DNA of 64,000 nucleotides from RUG572 sp964386385 (lineage in GTDB: Bacteria; Verrucomicrobiota; Kiritimatiellia; RFP12; UBA1067): NCBI GenBank assembly GCA_964386385.1, contig CAYLRN010000004.1, positions 1 to 64,000 on the forward strand. The letters run 5' to 3'. The stretch's first letter is position 1; the number at the start of each line of letters is the position of its first letter. A program made the translations under genes and the position numbers. The notes beneath the pieces are model-generated. The model had not been told where the DNA came from, searched no databases, and saw only the letters and a list, made by a program, of their open reading frames with translations. Below are positions 19,356 to 27,697 of this stretch, piece after piece.

Positions 19356-19946
19356 CTACCGCTCGCCGGCCTTTGACGCGCGCCTCTTCGAAAACTCGCA
19401 TCCGCAGTAGTCCTGACGGTACAGTCCCAGTTCCCTGGAACGCCTTGTGGAGAGCAGAAAGCCGTCCCTCTTCTTGAAGTCCATCTCCAGGAACTTCGGA
19501 GCGGACGCGGAAGTCCCGCCGCACGGAGCGGTGGAGGCGATCCACGCCGCGTCACGCCCCGCCGCGAACACCATCGGCGTCGGCTTGTGTGGAGAGACGG
19601 TCAGGGACGTGGTGAAGGCGTCAAACCCGTGCTCCGCCGCGTACGCCGCCGCGCGGGCAAGGCTGTAGCGGAAACAGCGTTCGCACCGGGCGCCCTTCTC
19701 CGGCTCCGACTCGAATCCCCGCGCCACGTTCTCAAGCCAGTCGGCATGGTCGTAGGAATCGGCCACGACGGCAACGCCGTCGACCTTGCCGAGTTTCACG
19801 GCCTGTGCAAGGCGGCGGTCGAACTCCTCCCGTGCGTCGACGTTGCAGTTGGAAAAGAAGAGGGTCACGTCGTGACCCTCCTCCGCAAGCCGCAGGTCGC
19901 ACGCGCTGGCGCACGGCCCGCAGCACGTATGCAGAAGCACCTTCAC
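19356..19946 (-). CDS. queH: Epoxyqueuosine reductase QueH
   Basis: 196 aa, the usual length. QueH makes queuosine in tRNA wobble position 34 from epoxyqueuosine using an iron-sulfur cluster and a second metal. The cysteine motifs are all present: TCCGPCASAC at residues 7-16, CERCFRYSLARAA near 88, and YRQDYCGCEFS near the end. The start codon is GTG at 19946 (VKVLLHTCCGPC), 18 bp after guaB. Confidence 0.93.
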   Translation of the reverse strand: MKVLLHTCCGPCASACDLRLAEEGHDVTLFFSNCNVDAREEFDRRLAQAVKLGKVDGVAVVADSYDHADWLENVARGFESEPEKGARCERCFRYSLARAAAYAAEHGFDAFTTSLTVSPHKPTPMVFAAGRDAAWIASTAPCGGTSASAPKFLEMDFKKRDGFLLSTRRSRELGLYRQDYCGCEFSKRRASKAGER

Positions 19947-19964
19947 GCAGTCGCCGCGCCGGGG

Positions 19965-21467
19965 CTACGCCCTGTAGTTGGGCGCTTCCTTGGTAATCGT
20001 TATGTCGTGCGGACGCGCCTCGCGCTGGCCGGCGGCCGTGACGCGGTAGAACTTTCCGCGCTGCTGGAGCTCCGGGATCGTGGGCGCGCCGCAGTAGCCG
20101 AGGGAGGCGCGAAGACCGCCGCAGAACTGGGTCATGATGGCGTGCACGCGGCCGGAGTACGGGACCATGCCCTCGATTCCCTGCGGAACGAGGTCCTCCT
20201 CGGCCTCGTTGTCCTGAAAGTAGCGGGCGCGCGAACCCTTGCCGTTCTTCAACGCGGCCATGGAGCCCATGCCGCGATAGGCGACGTACTGGCGTCCGTT
20301 CGCGTAGATCTTCTCGCCCGGCGACTCCTCCGTGCCGGCGAGGACGGAGCCGAGCATCACGGAGGATGCGCCGGCGACGATGGCCTTCGGCACGTCGCCG
20401 GAAAGCTTGATGCCGCCGTCGGCGATGACGGGGACGCCGGACCCGCGCAGGGCCTTCGCCGCGTTGTAGACCGCCGTGAGCTGCGGGATGCCGACGCCGC
20501 AGACGACGCGCGTCGTGCAGATCGACCCGGGGCCGATGCCGACCTTCACGGCATGGGCGCCGGCCCTTGCGAGGGCCAGGGCGGCCTCGCCGGTCGCGAT
20601 GTTGCCGGCGATGACGTCCACCTCAGGATAGTGCTTCACGATCCACGACGTCATGTCCATGATGCCCTTCGTGTGGCCATGGGCGGAATCGACCACCACC
20701 ACGTCCACGCCGGCGTCCGCCAGCTTCTCCATGCGCGCGTAGTCGCCCTTCCCGCCGGAGACGGACGCGGAGACGCGAAGGCGGAACTTGTCGTCGCGGT
20801 TGATCATCGAGTTCTTGTTCTCGACGATCTCCTGGACGTCCGTGAAGGAGTAGAGGCCGACGAGCCGGCCCGCCTTGTCGACGAGCGGGAGCTTGCCGAT
20901 CTTGTTCGCCCGCATGATCTCGTAGGCCTTCTTGAGCGTCGTCCCCGGCTTCGCCGTCACCATCTCCTTCTGCATGACGTCGGCAAGCTTCGCTGCGTCA
21001 AGCGGAGCGTAGCGCATGTCGGCCGACGTGATCATGCCGACCAGGCGCTCCTCGTCGTCCAAGACCGGGAAGCCGTTGAACTTGAGGCCCAGACGGCGCT
21101 TCTCGGAGCGCAGGAAGCTGATGTCGTCGTTCGCATGGAAGCAGACCGGCCTCGCGATCATGCCGTTCATGTAGTTCTTCACCTTCGCCACCTGCGCGGC
21201 CTGCTCGTCGTTCTCGAGGTTCTTGTGGATCACCCCGATGCCGCCCGCAAGCGCCATCGCAATCGCCATCGCGGACTCGGTCACCGTGTCCATCGCGGCG
21301 GAGACAAACGGAATGTTCATCTTCTGGCGGCTCGTCAGCTGCGTCTCCAGAGAAGCGTCGTCCGGAAGAAAATCGGCATACTGCGTCACGAGCGTAACGT
21401 CGTCGTAGGTCAGCCCCTCGAATGGGAACGCCGCCATGAAATCGTCAAGATACTTGTTCTTTACCAT
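19965..21467 (-). CDS. guaB: IMP dehydrogenase
   Basis: 500 aa. It oxidises IMP to XMP, the committing step of GTP synthesis. Two CBS domains occupy about residues 103-215 within the barrel. The catalytic loop GIGPGSICTTRVVCGVG carries the nucleophile Cys317. The flap region (YRGMGSM, EGMVPYSGRV) is complete. It heads a three-gene unit with queH and the protease. A Shine-Dalgarno (AAGGACGG) precedes the ATG. Confidence 0.96.
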   Translation of the reverse strand: MVKNKYLDDFMAAFPFEGLTYDDVTLVTQYADFLPDDASLETQLTSRQKMNIPFVSAAMDTVTESAMAIAMALAGGIGVIHKNLENDEQAAQVAKVKNYMNGMIARPVCFHANDDISFLRSEKRRLGLKFNGFPVLDDEERLVGMITSADMRYAPLDAAKLADVMQKEMVTAKPGTTLKKAYEIMRANKIGKLPLVDKAGRLVGLYSFTDVQEIVENKNSMINRDDKFRLRVSASVSGGKGDYARMEKLADAGVDVVVVDSAHGHTKGIMDMTSWIVKHYPEVDVIAGNIATGEAALALARAGAHAVKVGIGPGSICTTRVVCGVGIPQLTAVYNAAKALRGSGVPVIADGGIKLSGDVPKAIVAGASSVMLGSVLAGTEESPGEKIYANGRQYVAYRGMGSMAALKNGKGSRARYFQDNEAEEDLVPQGIEGMVPYSGRVHAIMTQFCGGLRASLGYCGAPTIPELQQRGKFYRVTAAGQREARPHDITITKEAPNYRA

Positions 21468-21490
21468 AGTTCCGTCCTTTTGCAGACATG

Positions 21491-21518
21491 ATTATAGCCT
21501 TTATTCGGCAAAATGCAA
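21491..21518 (-). promoter_or_regulatory. guaB promoter
   Basis: On the minus strand TTGCAT (21513-21518), a 16-bp spacer and a perfect TATAAT (21491-21496). The leader would be about 16 nt, long enough to hold the Shine-Dalgarno. Confidence 0.7.
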
Positions 21519-21529
21519 GGGTAAAGATC

Positions 21530-21594
21530 GGGAGGGACGCGCTCCTGCGCGTCCGCTATTCTTGTCTCGGTCGCGCAGGAGCGCGACCCTCCCG
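21530..21594. repeat. Inverted pair of GC hairpin elements
   Basis: Element 21530-21555 and, inverted, 21568-21594. Each arm forms its own hairpin (CGCG-CTCCTG-CGCG core), closed by an A-T pair in one arm and a T-A pair in the other. The arms can also pair with each other. It lies between the 3' end of the gene at 21635 and the guaB promoter, so it may also end transcription. Confidence 0.8.
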
Positions 21595-21606
21595 AAACTT
21601 ACCCCC

Positions 21607-21622
21607 CTTAACCGCTTAATCG
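21607..21622 (-). repeat. Octamer array, two units
   Basis: CTTAACCG and CTTAATCG in exact 8-bp phase, just after the stop codon at 21635. A GGGAGGG hairpin follows when read on the minus strand, the same order as at 6971. Confidence 0.6.
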
Positions 21623-21634
21623 CCCAAGCGGCTG

Positions 21635-24600
21635 CTAGCGGAAGAGGAGAAGCGTGCCGTCGGAGCCGTTTCGGAGGACGCGCAAAGTTCCCTTGCCCGT
21701 CATCCAGTCAAGCGTCCAGACGGCGGCAAGGCCCGCGTTCGGGCCGCCGTAGACGCCCGGCCTGAAATATCCGATGCGTCCGCTGGGCTTGGTGAAGCCA
21801 AGAGTCCGGACGGCGGGCTGCTCCCCTTCCGCGACGTCGAGCGCGCCGGCGTCCCGGAGGAGATTGACTATCGACTTCCCGTCCGTCCCGAACGCCGTGG
21901 CGCCCGCGCCGGCCGCGACGGAAATCGTTCCGCCGCTGATGACGACGTTCGACGACGACGTCCAGCCGGACCCGGCGAGAAAACCGACTGTCCCGCGCAT
22001 GACTTCCAGCGAGCCCGTGGTCGTGGACAGCTTGTTGGTGAACGCAAGCGTTCCAGCCGCGTCGAAGCGCAGGGACGCGGCTCCCTCGAAGGCGAGCGGA
22101 ATCCAGTCTTCGCATTTCTCGTCCGTCGAAATCGTAAGCGTCGCCGGCTTCTCGCTCGTGACGCGGCCGTAGGCGGTGAGGTACGGCGCGTTCGCCTTCG
22201 TCCACGGCCACCACGTGCGGTAGAGGCGGACGACCCGCTGGTCGTATCCGTTCAGGTCGAGAACGGAATTGCTCACCGTCAGGTAGACCGGATTGTTCTC
22301 GGCGAAGGCGAACGTGCCGTTCGTCGCCAGCGCATAGGCGCAGCCGCATTTTATGGTGTTCTTGTAGGGGTTGATCGTGTGCCATGAGTTGTTCGTGGTG
22401 GCGATCGTCACCGTGCCGCCGTAGTCGAAGAAGATCCGTCCCGTCGTGCGGACGGGCGCGTCCAGCACCGTCTGCCGCTGGCCGTGGAAGCGAATGCCGA
22501 AGGACTGTCCGTTCTCCGTCGTCATTCCGCCGCGCCACTCGACGGCGAGGTTGATCTGCGAATCGGCGCCGTCCGACGCCGGGCCGACGGCGCGGACTTC
22601 GCCCTTCTGGACGAGCAGGGAGCCGGAGAGGGCGTCGCCGAAATAGCCCCAGGGGTCAGTAGACCCGCGGTGTATGTCCAGCGGAGTCTCGTTCGTCCAG
22701 ACGGTGTTGGCGGGAATGCGCATCCGCGGCCAGCAGAGTTCGAAGCGCGTTGGGCGCGACGCGGCGCCGAGGCCCTTGGGGTTGTGGACGTGCGGCTGTC
22801 CCGCAGTCGTGTTGCAGTTCGTGAGAAGGAGCGTGGCCAGAAGGCCGGAGTTGTCCGCCCTGAAGTTCGTGCGGTCGAACGACCGGATGGTGAGGCCAAA
22901 CGGCGACTCCCCGCCGGAAATCGGGGCGTTGTTCTCGAACAAGGCGTTTGTCGCGACGAGCCACGTCTGCGGCAGTTCCACAATCTCTATCGGACAGGCG
23001 ATCGAATGGGCGACAGTCCCCTCAGCGGCGGTGTTCGTGATTGCAAGGCCGCCGGCACGGAGACGGATCTTCGCGTTCGCGTCCGCCGCGGCGAGCGTGA
23101 ACGGCGCGTTCGTGGCGACGTCTATGGCGTAGACGTCCACAAGACCGGAGACGACCGCCGTATCGGCCCCGGCGCCGAAGACGAGGCGCTCCGAGCCGTC
23201 GAACGACGGCGCGACGCCGCCCGCCCAGTTCGCGGCGGACGCGAGCGCGTTGCCGTCGGCGCCGCCCACCCACAGGAAAGTCGCCCCTTCGCGGGCGCGG
23301 ACGACGAACTTTCCGGTGCCGGAGACGTGTCCGTTCAGTTCCGGAGAGTCCGCCATGTAGACGCCAGGCTCAAGCGACGCGCCGTCAATCGTGGCGGAGG
23401 AGAGAACCAGCTCCACGCCGTCGCCGACGGCCAGCTTCGCCTCGTCCGCCAGCGTCAGCGCAAAGCCCTTCGCAGGGTTGAGGCGCGAGGTGTTGACGAC
23501 GAGCGCGGATGAATTGGAGGCGACGAGCCCGCCGAGATTCGGGAAGTCGACGTTCGCGCCAAGCGTGAGCGAGGCGCCGTTCAAGACGGTCAGCGTCCCC
23601 GTCGTCGTGCCGCCTGCCGTCGCGGGACCGTAGCCCGTCGCGCCGCCGTCGATCGTCAGACGCGCCGTCGCGCCCACAAGCGCCAGCGACGCCGCGCCGT
23701 CCACGAATCCCTCGTACGTCGTGCTTCCGGTCACCGCGCCGAGGATCGTGAAAGTCGCGGGCGCGGCGCTGCGAATGGTCTGCGCCCCGACGTTCGCGTA
23801 CCTCTGTCCGTCAAGGTAGCACTGATGCCAAAACTCGCCGCAGCGCTGGTCGAAGCAGTTGAGGTCTATGACGGACTGCGGTCCGTAGCCGATGCCCATC
23901 TGGAGACGCTGGCTTTCGGACAGCAGGTTGGCGGCCTCGAAGACGAGCGTTCCCTTGGCGACGATGAAGCTGACTGCGTTCGTCAGCCCGGACGAGCCCA
24001 GACGCATCGTGCCGGCGTCGAAGTAGAATATCTTGCCGGACATTTCGATCGGGTCGTCGCCGAAGAACTCCGTCTTCCCGTTCAGGACCCAGTGGTGGAC
24101 GAGGTTCGTCACGCCGCCGCCCCACGCGACGTATCCGGTGGAGCCGGCGTCAAGCCGGCAGTAGGCGTCCAACATGAGCAAACCGGTGTTCGTGACGCAG
24201 CAGCCGTTGTTGACAATCATGTGGTGCTCGCCAGAGGGATTATCGGCCGCGCCGAAGACGATGGGGTTCGAGAAGACGCCGCTCGTGGCGAAGACGAGCC
24301 GCTTGTTCGTGCCGTTGTTCGCCGTGCCCGCGAAGTGGACGGGATTGACCCTGCCCAGCGCGGCGGCGTGGCAGACCGTAACGGCGGTGTTCGTGAAGAC
24401 GAAAAGGCCGGTGAACGCCGAGTTGTCGCCCGCGAGCGTCAGATTCCCGGCGTCGAGGGCGAAGAAGCGGCCCGCGCCCGAAAGCGGGACGGCGAGCCTG
24501 ACGGCGGAAGACGGCGAGAACGTGAGCGTCGCGCCGGATGCGACGTCGATGCCGGACGCCCCCGTGAACTCCGCCAGGTTGGCGTCGGTGACCGTCGTGT

Positions 24601-24685
24601 CTTCCGTCACGCGCCTCACATCCGCCCGCGCTGCGAGACACGCCGCGCCCAGCGCGCAAACCGCAATCAATCCCGCTCTTTTCAT
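21635..24685 (-). CDS. Secreted beta-strand-repeat (autotransporter-associated) protein
   Basis: 1016 aa. The signal peptide MKRAGLIAVCALGAACLAARA is preceded by AAGGAGA eight bases before the ATG at 24685, which fixes the start. The rest is a long repetitive beta-structure of the autotransporter-associated beta-strand type: repeated GAGRFFALDAGNLTLAGDNSAFTG, LVVSRGTVxF-like and SDGTGSLV-like units, Asn/Thr/Gly-rich, with few Cys. No membrane-barrel domain, PEP-CTERM tail or LPXTG was seen, so the anchoring is unknown. The start region is governed by a promoter with an A9 spacer (24730-24756). Confidence 0.75.
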   Translation of the reverse strand: MKRAGLIAVCALGAACLAARADVRRVTEDTTVTDANLAEFTGASGIDVASGATLTFSPSSAVRLAVPLSGAGRFFALDAGNLTLAGDNSAFTGLFVFTNTAVTVCHAAALGRVNPVHFAGTANNGTNKRLVFATSGVFSNPIVFGAADNPSGEHHMIVNNGCCVTNTGLLMLDAYCRLDAGSTGYVAWGGGVTNLVHHWVLNGKTEFFGDDPIEMSGKIFYFDAGTMRLGSSGLTNAVSFIVAKGTLVFEAANLLSESQRLQMGIGYGPQSVIDLNCFDQRCGEFWHQCYLDGQRYANVGAQTIRSAAPATFTILGAVTGSTTYEGFVDGAASLALVGATARLTIDGGATGYGPATAGGTTTGTLTVLNGASLTLGANVDFPNLGGLVASNSSALVVNTSRLNPAKGFALTLADEAKLAVGDGVELVLSSATIDGASLEPGVYMADSPELNGHVSGTGKFVVRAREGATFLWVGGADGNALASAANWAGGVAPSFDGSERLVFGAGADTAVVSGLVDVYAIDVATNAPFTLAAADANAKIRLRAGGLAITNTAAEGTVAHSIACPIEIVELPQTWLVATNALFENNAPISGGESPFGLTIRSFDRTNFRADNSGLLATLLLTNCNTTAGQPHVHNPKGLGAASRPTRFELCWPRMRIPANTVWTNETPLDIHRGSTDPWGYFGDALSGSLLVQKGEVRAVGPASDGADSQINLAVEWRGGMTTENGQSFGIRFHGQRQTVLDAPVRTTGRIFFDYGGTVTIATTNNSWHTINPYKNTIKCGCAYALATNGTFAFAENNPVYLTVSNSVLDLNGYDQRVVRLYRTWWPWTKANAPYLTAYGRVTSEKPATLTISTDEKCEDWIPLAFEGAASLRFDAAGTLAFTNKLSTTTGSLEVMRGTVGFLAGSGWTSSSNVVISGGTISVAAGAGATAFGTDGKSIVNLLRDAGALDVAEGEQPAVRTLGFTKPSGRIGYFRPGVYGGPNAGLAAVWTLDWMTGKGTLRVLRNGSDGTLLLFR

Positions 24686-24729
24686 TCGCCGTCTCCTTGG
24701 TAGAATGCCTTGTAACGATTGTGCAGACA

Positions 24730-24756
24730 ATTATATTGTTTTTTTTTCTGCGTCAA
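24730..24756 (-). promoter_or_regulatory. Promoter with A9 tract in a 15-bp spacer
   Basis: On the minus strand TTGACG (24751-24756), a 15-bp spacer holding nine A (24739-24747), and TATAAT (24730-24735). Gain of two A would bring the spacer to 17. Confidence 0.6.
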
Positions 24757-24798
24757 GGGCGACATGGAGACTTTCGGGTGTCGGAGCGTCAGAACGCG

Positions 24799-24843
24799 AA
24801 AACGCCGCCGAGGGGGTCGAAAGACCACCTCGGCGGCGTTTCC
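24799..24843 (-). terminator. Rho-independent terminator of the antiporter gene
   Basis: A 13-bp perfect stem (AACGCCGCCGAGG at 24801-24813 with CCTCGGCGGCGTT at 24828-24840) and a 14-nt loop. A T-run follows on the minus strand and a shorter one on the plus strand. It lies about 25 bases after the stop codon at 24868. Confidence 0.85.
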
Positions 24844-24867
24844 CGCAATGGGACGGCGAATCGCACC

Positions 24868-27210
24868 TCACTTCTTTGCGCGGAAGAACTGGCGCATTTC
24901 CTCTTCCGTCTTGCACTCGAGAAGCCGCTCGTAGCCATTGGCGGACCTCAAAGCGCGGCTCATGAAGGCCATGACCTGGAGATACGGCGACTGCGCGGTC
25001 TCAGGCGCAATGGCGAGGACGATAATCCGGACGGGCGAATGGTCGAGCGTGTCGTAGTCCGCGACGGAACTGGAGACTGCGGAGGAATCCGCAACAAGCG
25101 CGACCGCGCCGACGATGCCGGAAACGGCGTCCGTGCGGCCGTGCGGCAGGGCAATGCCGTGGTCCATCCCCGTCGGCATGGACTCCTCGCGGGAGAAGAC
25201 CGCCGCCCTGACGGCCTCGACGTCGAAGACGCGCTCTGGGTTCGCCTTGGCGATTGCCTCGACCATCCTGTCGATCGCCTCCTTCTTGGAGGACGCCTTG
25301 AACGCGGGCAGCATCGTGAAGGACTGCACGTAGCGGCTGACTCCGCCGCCGGCGACGGCGGCGAGCGCCTCCTCCTGCTTGAGCATCGCCTTCATGTCGT
25401 CGCGGCGAATCGGCGACTCGATGGACTTGGCGATGTCGCGGATTTCGCCGACGACCTCGCGCCACGCGGCCATGACGATCGACTCCTCCTCCGGAGTGCA
25501 CTCGAAGCGGATCGTGTCCATGTCGCGGCGCATGGAGATTTCGATTTCATCCATCTGAATCGCCCAGATGTCCTCGGACGAGTTGAGAAGATAGGTGTAG
25601 AAGCCCTCCTTCTGGAAGGCCGTGACAAGGTGGTCGCGCATGAGCTGCGCGATGGCGACGTTCGCCAGCTGCATGGAGAATGCGCGGGAATCCTGCGTGT
25701 TGCTCTTGCGGACGCCGCGGACGCCGTCGCCCTTCACGTTGAAGAGTCCCATCAGGCACGGCGGCGCGACGACCGTGGTGACGAGCGTCATGAGAATGCC
25801 GATGCCGAACGCCTCCTGGGTGAGGTAGCCGTTGGAGAGGCCGATGCCGGCGATGATGAGCGCCACCTCGCCGCGGGGAATCATGCCCGCGCCGATGCGG
25901 AAAGCTCCTTTCACGTTGAACCCGCAGAGGAAGGACGGAAGAGCGCAACCGATGACCTTCGCCAGAACGGCCAGCATGGTGTAGAGGCCGCCGAAGACGA
26001 GGACCGGCTTGGAGCAGAGGGCGCTCATGTCCACCATCATGCCCATCACGCAGAAGAAGACCGGCACGAGGAACGTGTACACGCTCTGCAGGTTCTCCTC
26101 GATCATGTGCTTGAGGTCCGTGCGGCTGAGCGCAAGGCCCATCACGTACGCGCCGATGATGAGCGTCAGACCCAGCGCCTCGAAGAGGCCGGCAATCACG
26201 AGCGAAAGGCCGAACGCCAGCGTTCCGATCGCGACGGGGGTCTTGAAGAACTTGAGCAGCCAGGAGATGCGCCGCGCAAGGACAAGTCCGATCAGCGTTC
26301 CGCCGAGCCACACGCCGATGGCCTGCAGGGCCGTCATGCCGATGCTGCCCCACGGAATGCCCGCCTTGGCCGCGCCGGAAGCGGCCCCTGCGGTCTGCGC
26401 CCCGATGATGCCCATGCCGATCGCCAGGACGATGATGCCAAGCACGTCGTCGATCACGGCTCCGGCCATGATCGTCACGCCCTCGGCCGAGTCCATCTTG
26501 CGGCGTTCGGAGAGGATGCGCGCGGTGATGCCGACGGACGTGGCCGTGGACATGATGCCCATGAAGAGCGCCGTCGGGTCGAGTATGGCCTTCATCAGCT
26601 CGCCGTTCTGGACGAACGCATGGAGCTTCGCCAGGCAGGCGATGTTGCCCAGGAGGTCCGGGAACATGCTCACCGCGTAGACCGCGCAGAGATTGCCGAA
26701 GAAGAAGGAGAAGATGACTCCGCCGATGCCCACGAGCGATCCCGCAAACGCGAAGCGGAGGAACATCTTGAGGTCAGTCTCGATGCCGGAGAGGAACAGC
26801 AGCACCACGGAGGCGATCGTGCATATTCCGTACAGCTCCGGCGAGACGGCGAACGGCGAAGAGCCGGCGGCCTTTGCGACTTCGAGGATTCCGCCGCGGA
26901 AGAGGCCGTACTGGAAAAGCCCGGAGCCGAACCCGATGCCGCCCAGGGCCCACGGACCGATCAGAATGCCAGCGCCCAGTTCGCCAAGGACGCTCGGAAG
27001 TTTCGCAAGCGAGGCGAGCATTCCGCCCAGCTTCGCGGCGAAGAGAATGAGGCCTATCTGCAAGGCAAGGAGGGTCATTCTCTCCGTAAGCGGAAGCGCG
27101 TCCGCGCCCGCCTGCTTCCCGGCCGCCACGGCTTCAGGCACCGTGCCGGCAAAAACACCCGCTGCGGCGATAACGCAGGCCGCAGCCACCAAAAACTTTC
27201 TGTTTTTCAT
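24868..27210 (-). CDS. Cation:proton antiporter with C-terminal PTS EIIA-type domain
   Basis: 780 aa. Residues 1-30 look like a cleavable signal peptide (MKNRKFLVAAACVIAAAGVFAG). About 12 membrane helices follow, typical of CPA2/Kef-type Na+ or K+/H+ exchangers (LPSVLGELGAGILIGPWALG, MAGAVIDDVLGIIVLAIGMG, MIPRGEVALIIAGIGLSNG). A ~130-residue cytoplasmic segment leads to a C-terminal EIIA type-2 domain with the phospho-acceptor-like His690 in GIALPHGR. Phosphotransferase or nitrogen-PTS control of ion exchange is thus likely, although no PTS partners are in the window. It ends at the terminator at 24799. Confidence 0.87.
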   Translation of the reverse strand: MKNRKFLVAAACVIAAAGVFAGTVPEAVAAGKQAGADALPLTERMTLLALQIGLILFAAKLGGMLASLAKLPSVLGELGAGILIGPWALGGIGFGSGLFQYGLFRGGILEVAKAAGSSPFAVSPELYGICTIASVVLLFLSGIETDLKMFLRFAFAGSLVGIGGVIFSFFFGNLCAVYAVSMFPDLLGNIACLAKLHAFVQNGELMKAILDPTALFMGIMSTATSVGITARILSERRKMDSAEGVTIMAGAVIDDVLGIIVLAIGMGIIGAQTAGAASGAAKAGIPWGSIGMTALQAIGVWLGGTLIGLVLARRISWLLKFFKTPVAIGTLAFGLSLVIAGLFEALGLTLIIGAYVMGLALSRTDLKHMIEENLQSVYTFLVPVFFCVMGMMVDMSALCSKPVLVFGGLYTMLAVLAKVIGCALPSFLCGFNVKGAFRIGAGMIPRGEVALIIAGIGLSNGYLTQEAFGIGILMTLVTTVVAPPCLMGLFNVKGDGVRGVRKSNTQDSRAFSMQLANVAIAQLMRDHLVTAFQKEGFYTYLLNSSEDIWAIQMDEIEISMRRDMDTIRFECTPEEESIVMAAWREVVGEIRDIAKSIESPIRRDDMKAMLKQEEALAAVAGGGVSRYVQSFTMLPAFKASSKKEAIDRMVEAIAKANPERVFDVEAVRAAVFSREESMPTGMDHGIALPHGRTDAVSGIVGAVALVADSSAVSSSVADYDTLDHSPVRIIVLAIAPETAQSPYLQVMAFMSRALRSANGYERLLECKTEEEMRQFFRAKK

Positions 27211-27220
27211 ATGGCGCGGT

Positions 27221-27248
27221 ATTGTAGCACAAATCGGCGGGATGTCAT
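27221..27248 (-). promoter_or_regulatory. Near-leaderless promoter of the antiporter gene
   Basis: On the minus strand ATGACA (27243-27248), a 16-bp spacer and TACAAT (27221-27226). Ten bases separate the -10 from the ATG at 27210, leaving a leader of about 3 nt. Confidence 0.55.
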
Positions 27249-27268
27249 ATGCTTAAAATGAGAAAAGT

Positions 27269-27682
27269 TCACGCGAGGCCGCGCGCCTCGACCTCGTCCT
27301 CGTCAAGTCCAAGATAATGGCCGAACTCGTGGAGGTACGTGGTGCGCACCTCGTCGTCGAAGATTCCATAGTCCTCCTCCGAATAGTCCCACAGCTCGGC
27401 AAGGAAGAAGGTGATGCACGGCGATTCCAGGCAGTCCGGGTCGACGGGGTCGCCCAGGGCGGGGCCGCTGAAGAGTCCCATCGAGTCCTCCGGGACGCCC
27501 TCGTCGAGCCAGTGGCCGGCCATTTTCCATTCGCAGCGGACGGGCACGTCCTCCGCGAGGCGGCGCAGGTCAAGCGGAAGTTCGCGCACGACGCGCGCGA
27601 CCGTCAGGCCCGCGCGCCTTTCGAGTTCGCGCACAAGCCCGGCGGACGGCCTCCCGCCGCGAATGGACGGCAATGCGGACAC
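27269..27682 (-). CDS. Zincin-like metallopeptidase family protein
   Basis: 137 aa. The zinc-binding motif HEFGH is at residues 118-122, followed by YLGLDEDEVEARGL, typical of the short zincin-like family (Pfam PF06262 type). These are minimal cytosolic metallopeptidases of unknown substrate. The acidic loop EDYGIFDDEVRTTYLHE matches the family. The start is GTG at 27682, 15 bp after the ROK-like gene, with GGAAG before it. Confidence 0.85.
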   Translation of the reverse strand: MSALPSIRGGRPSAGLVRELERRAGLTVARVVRELPLDLRRLAEDVPVRCEWKMAGHWLDEGVPEDSMGLFSGPALGDPVDPDCLESPCITFFLAELWDYSEEDYGIFDDEVRTTYLHEFGHYLGLDEDEVEARGLA

Positions 27683-27697
27683 GGGGCTTCCGAATCC

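Noticed and set aside
24721..24747. T9 run at 24739-24747 as a plus-strand terminator
   Set aside because: Only a weak 5-bp AT stem precedes it and no plus-strand gene ends nearby; its fit as a minus-strand promoter spacer is better.
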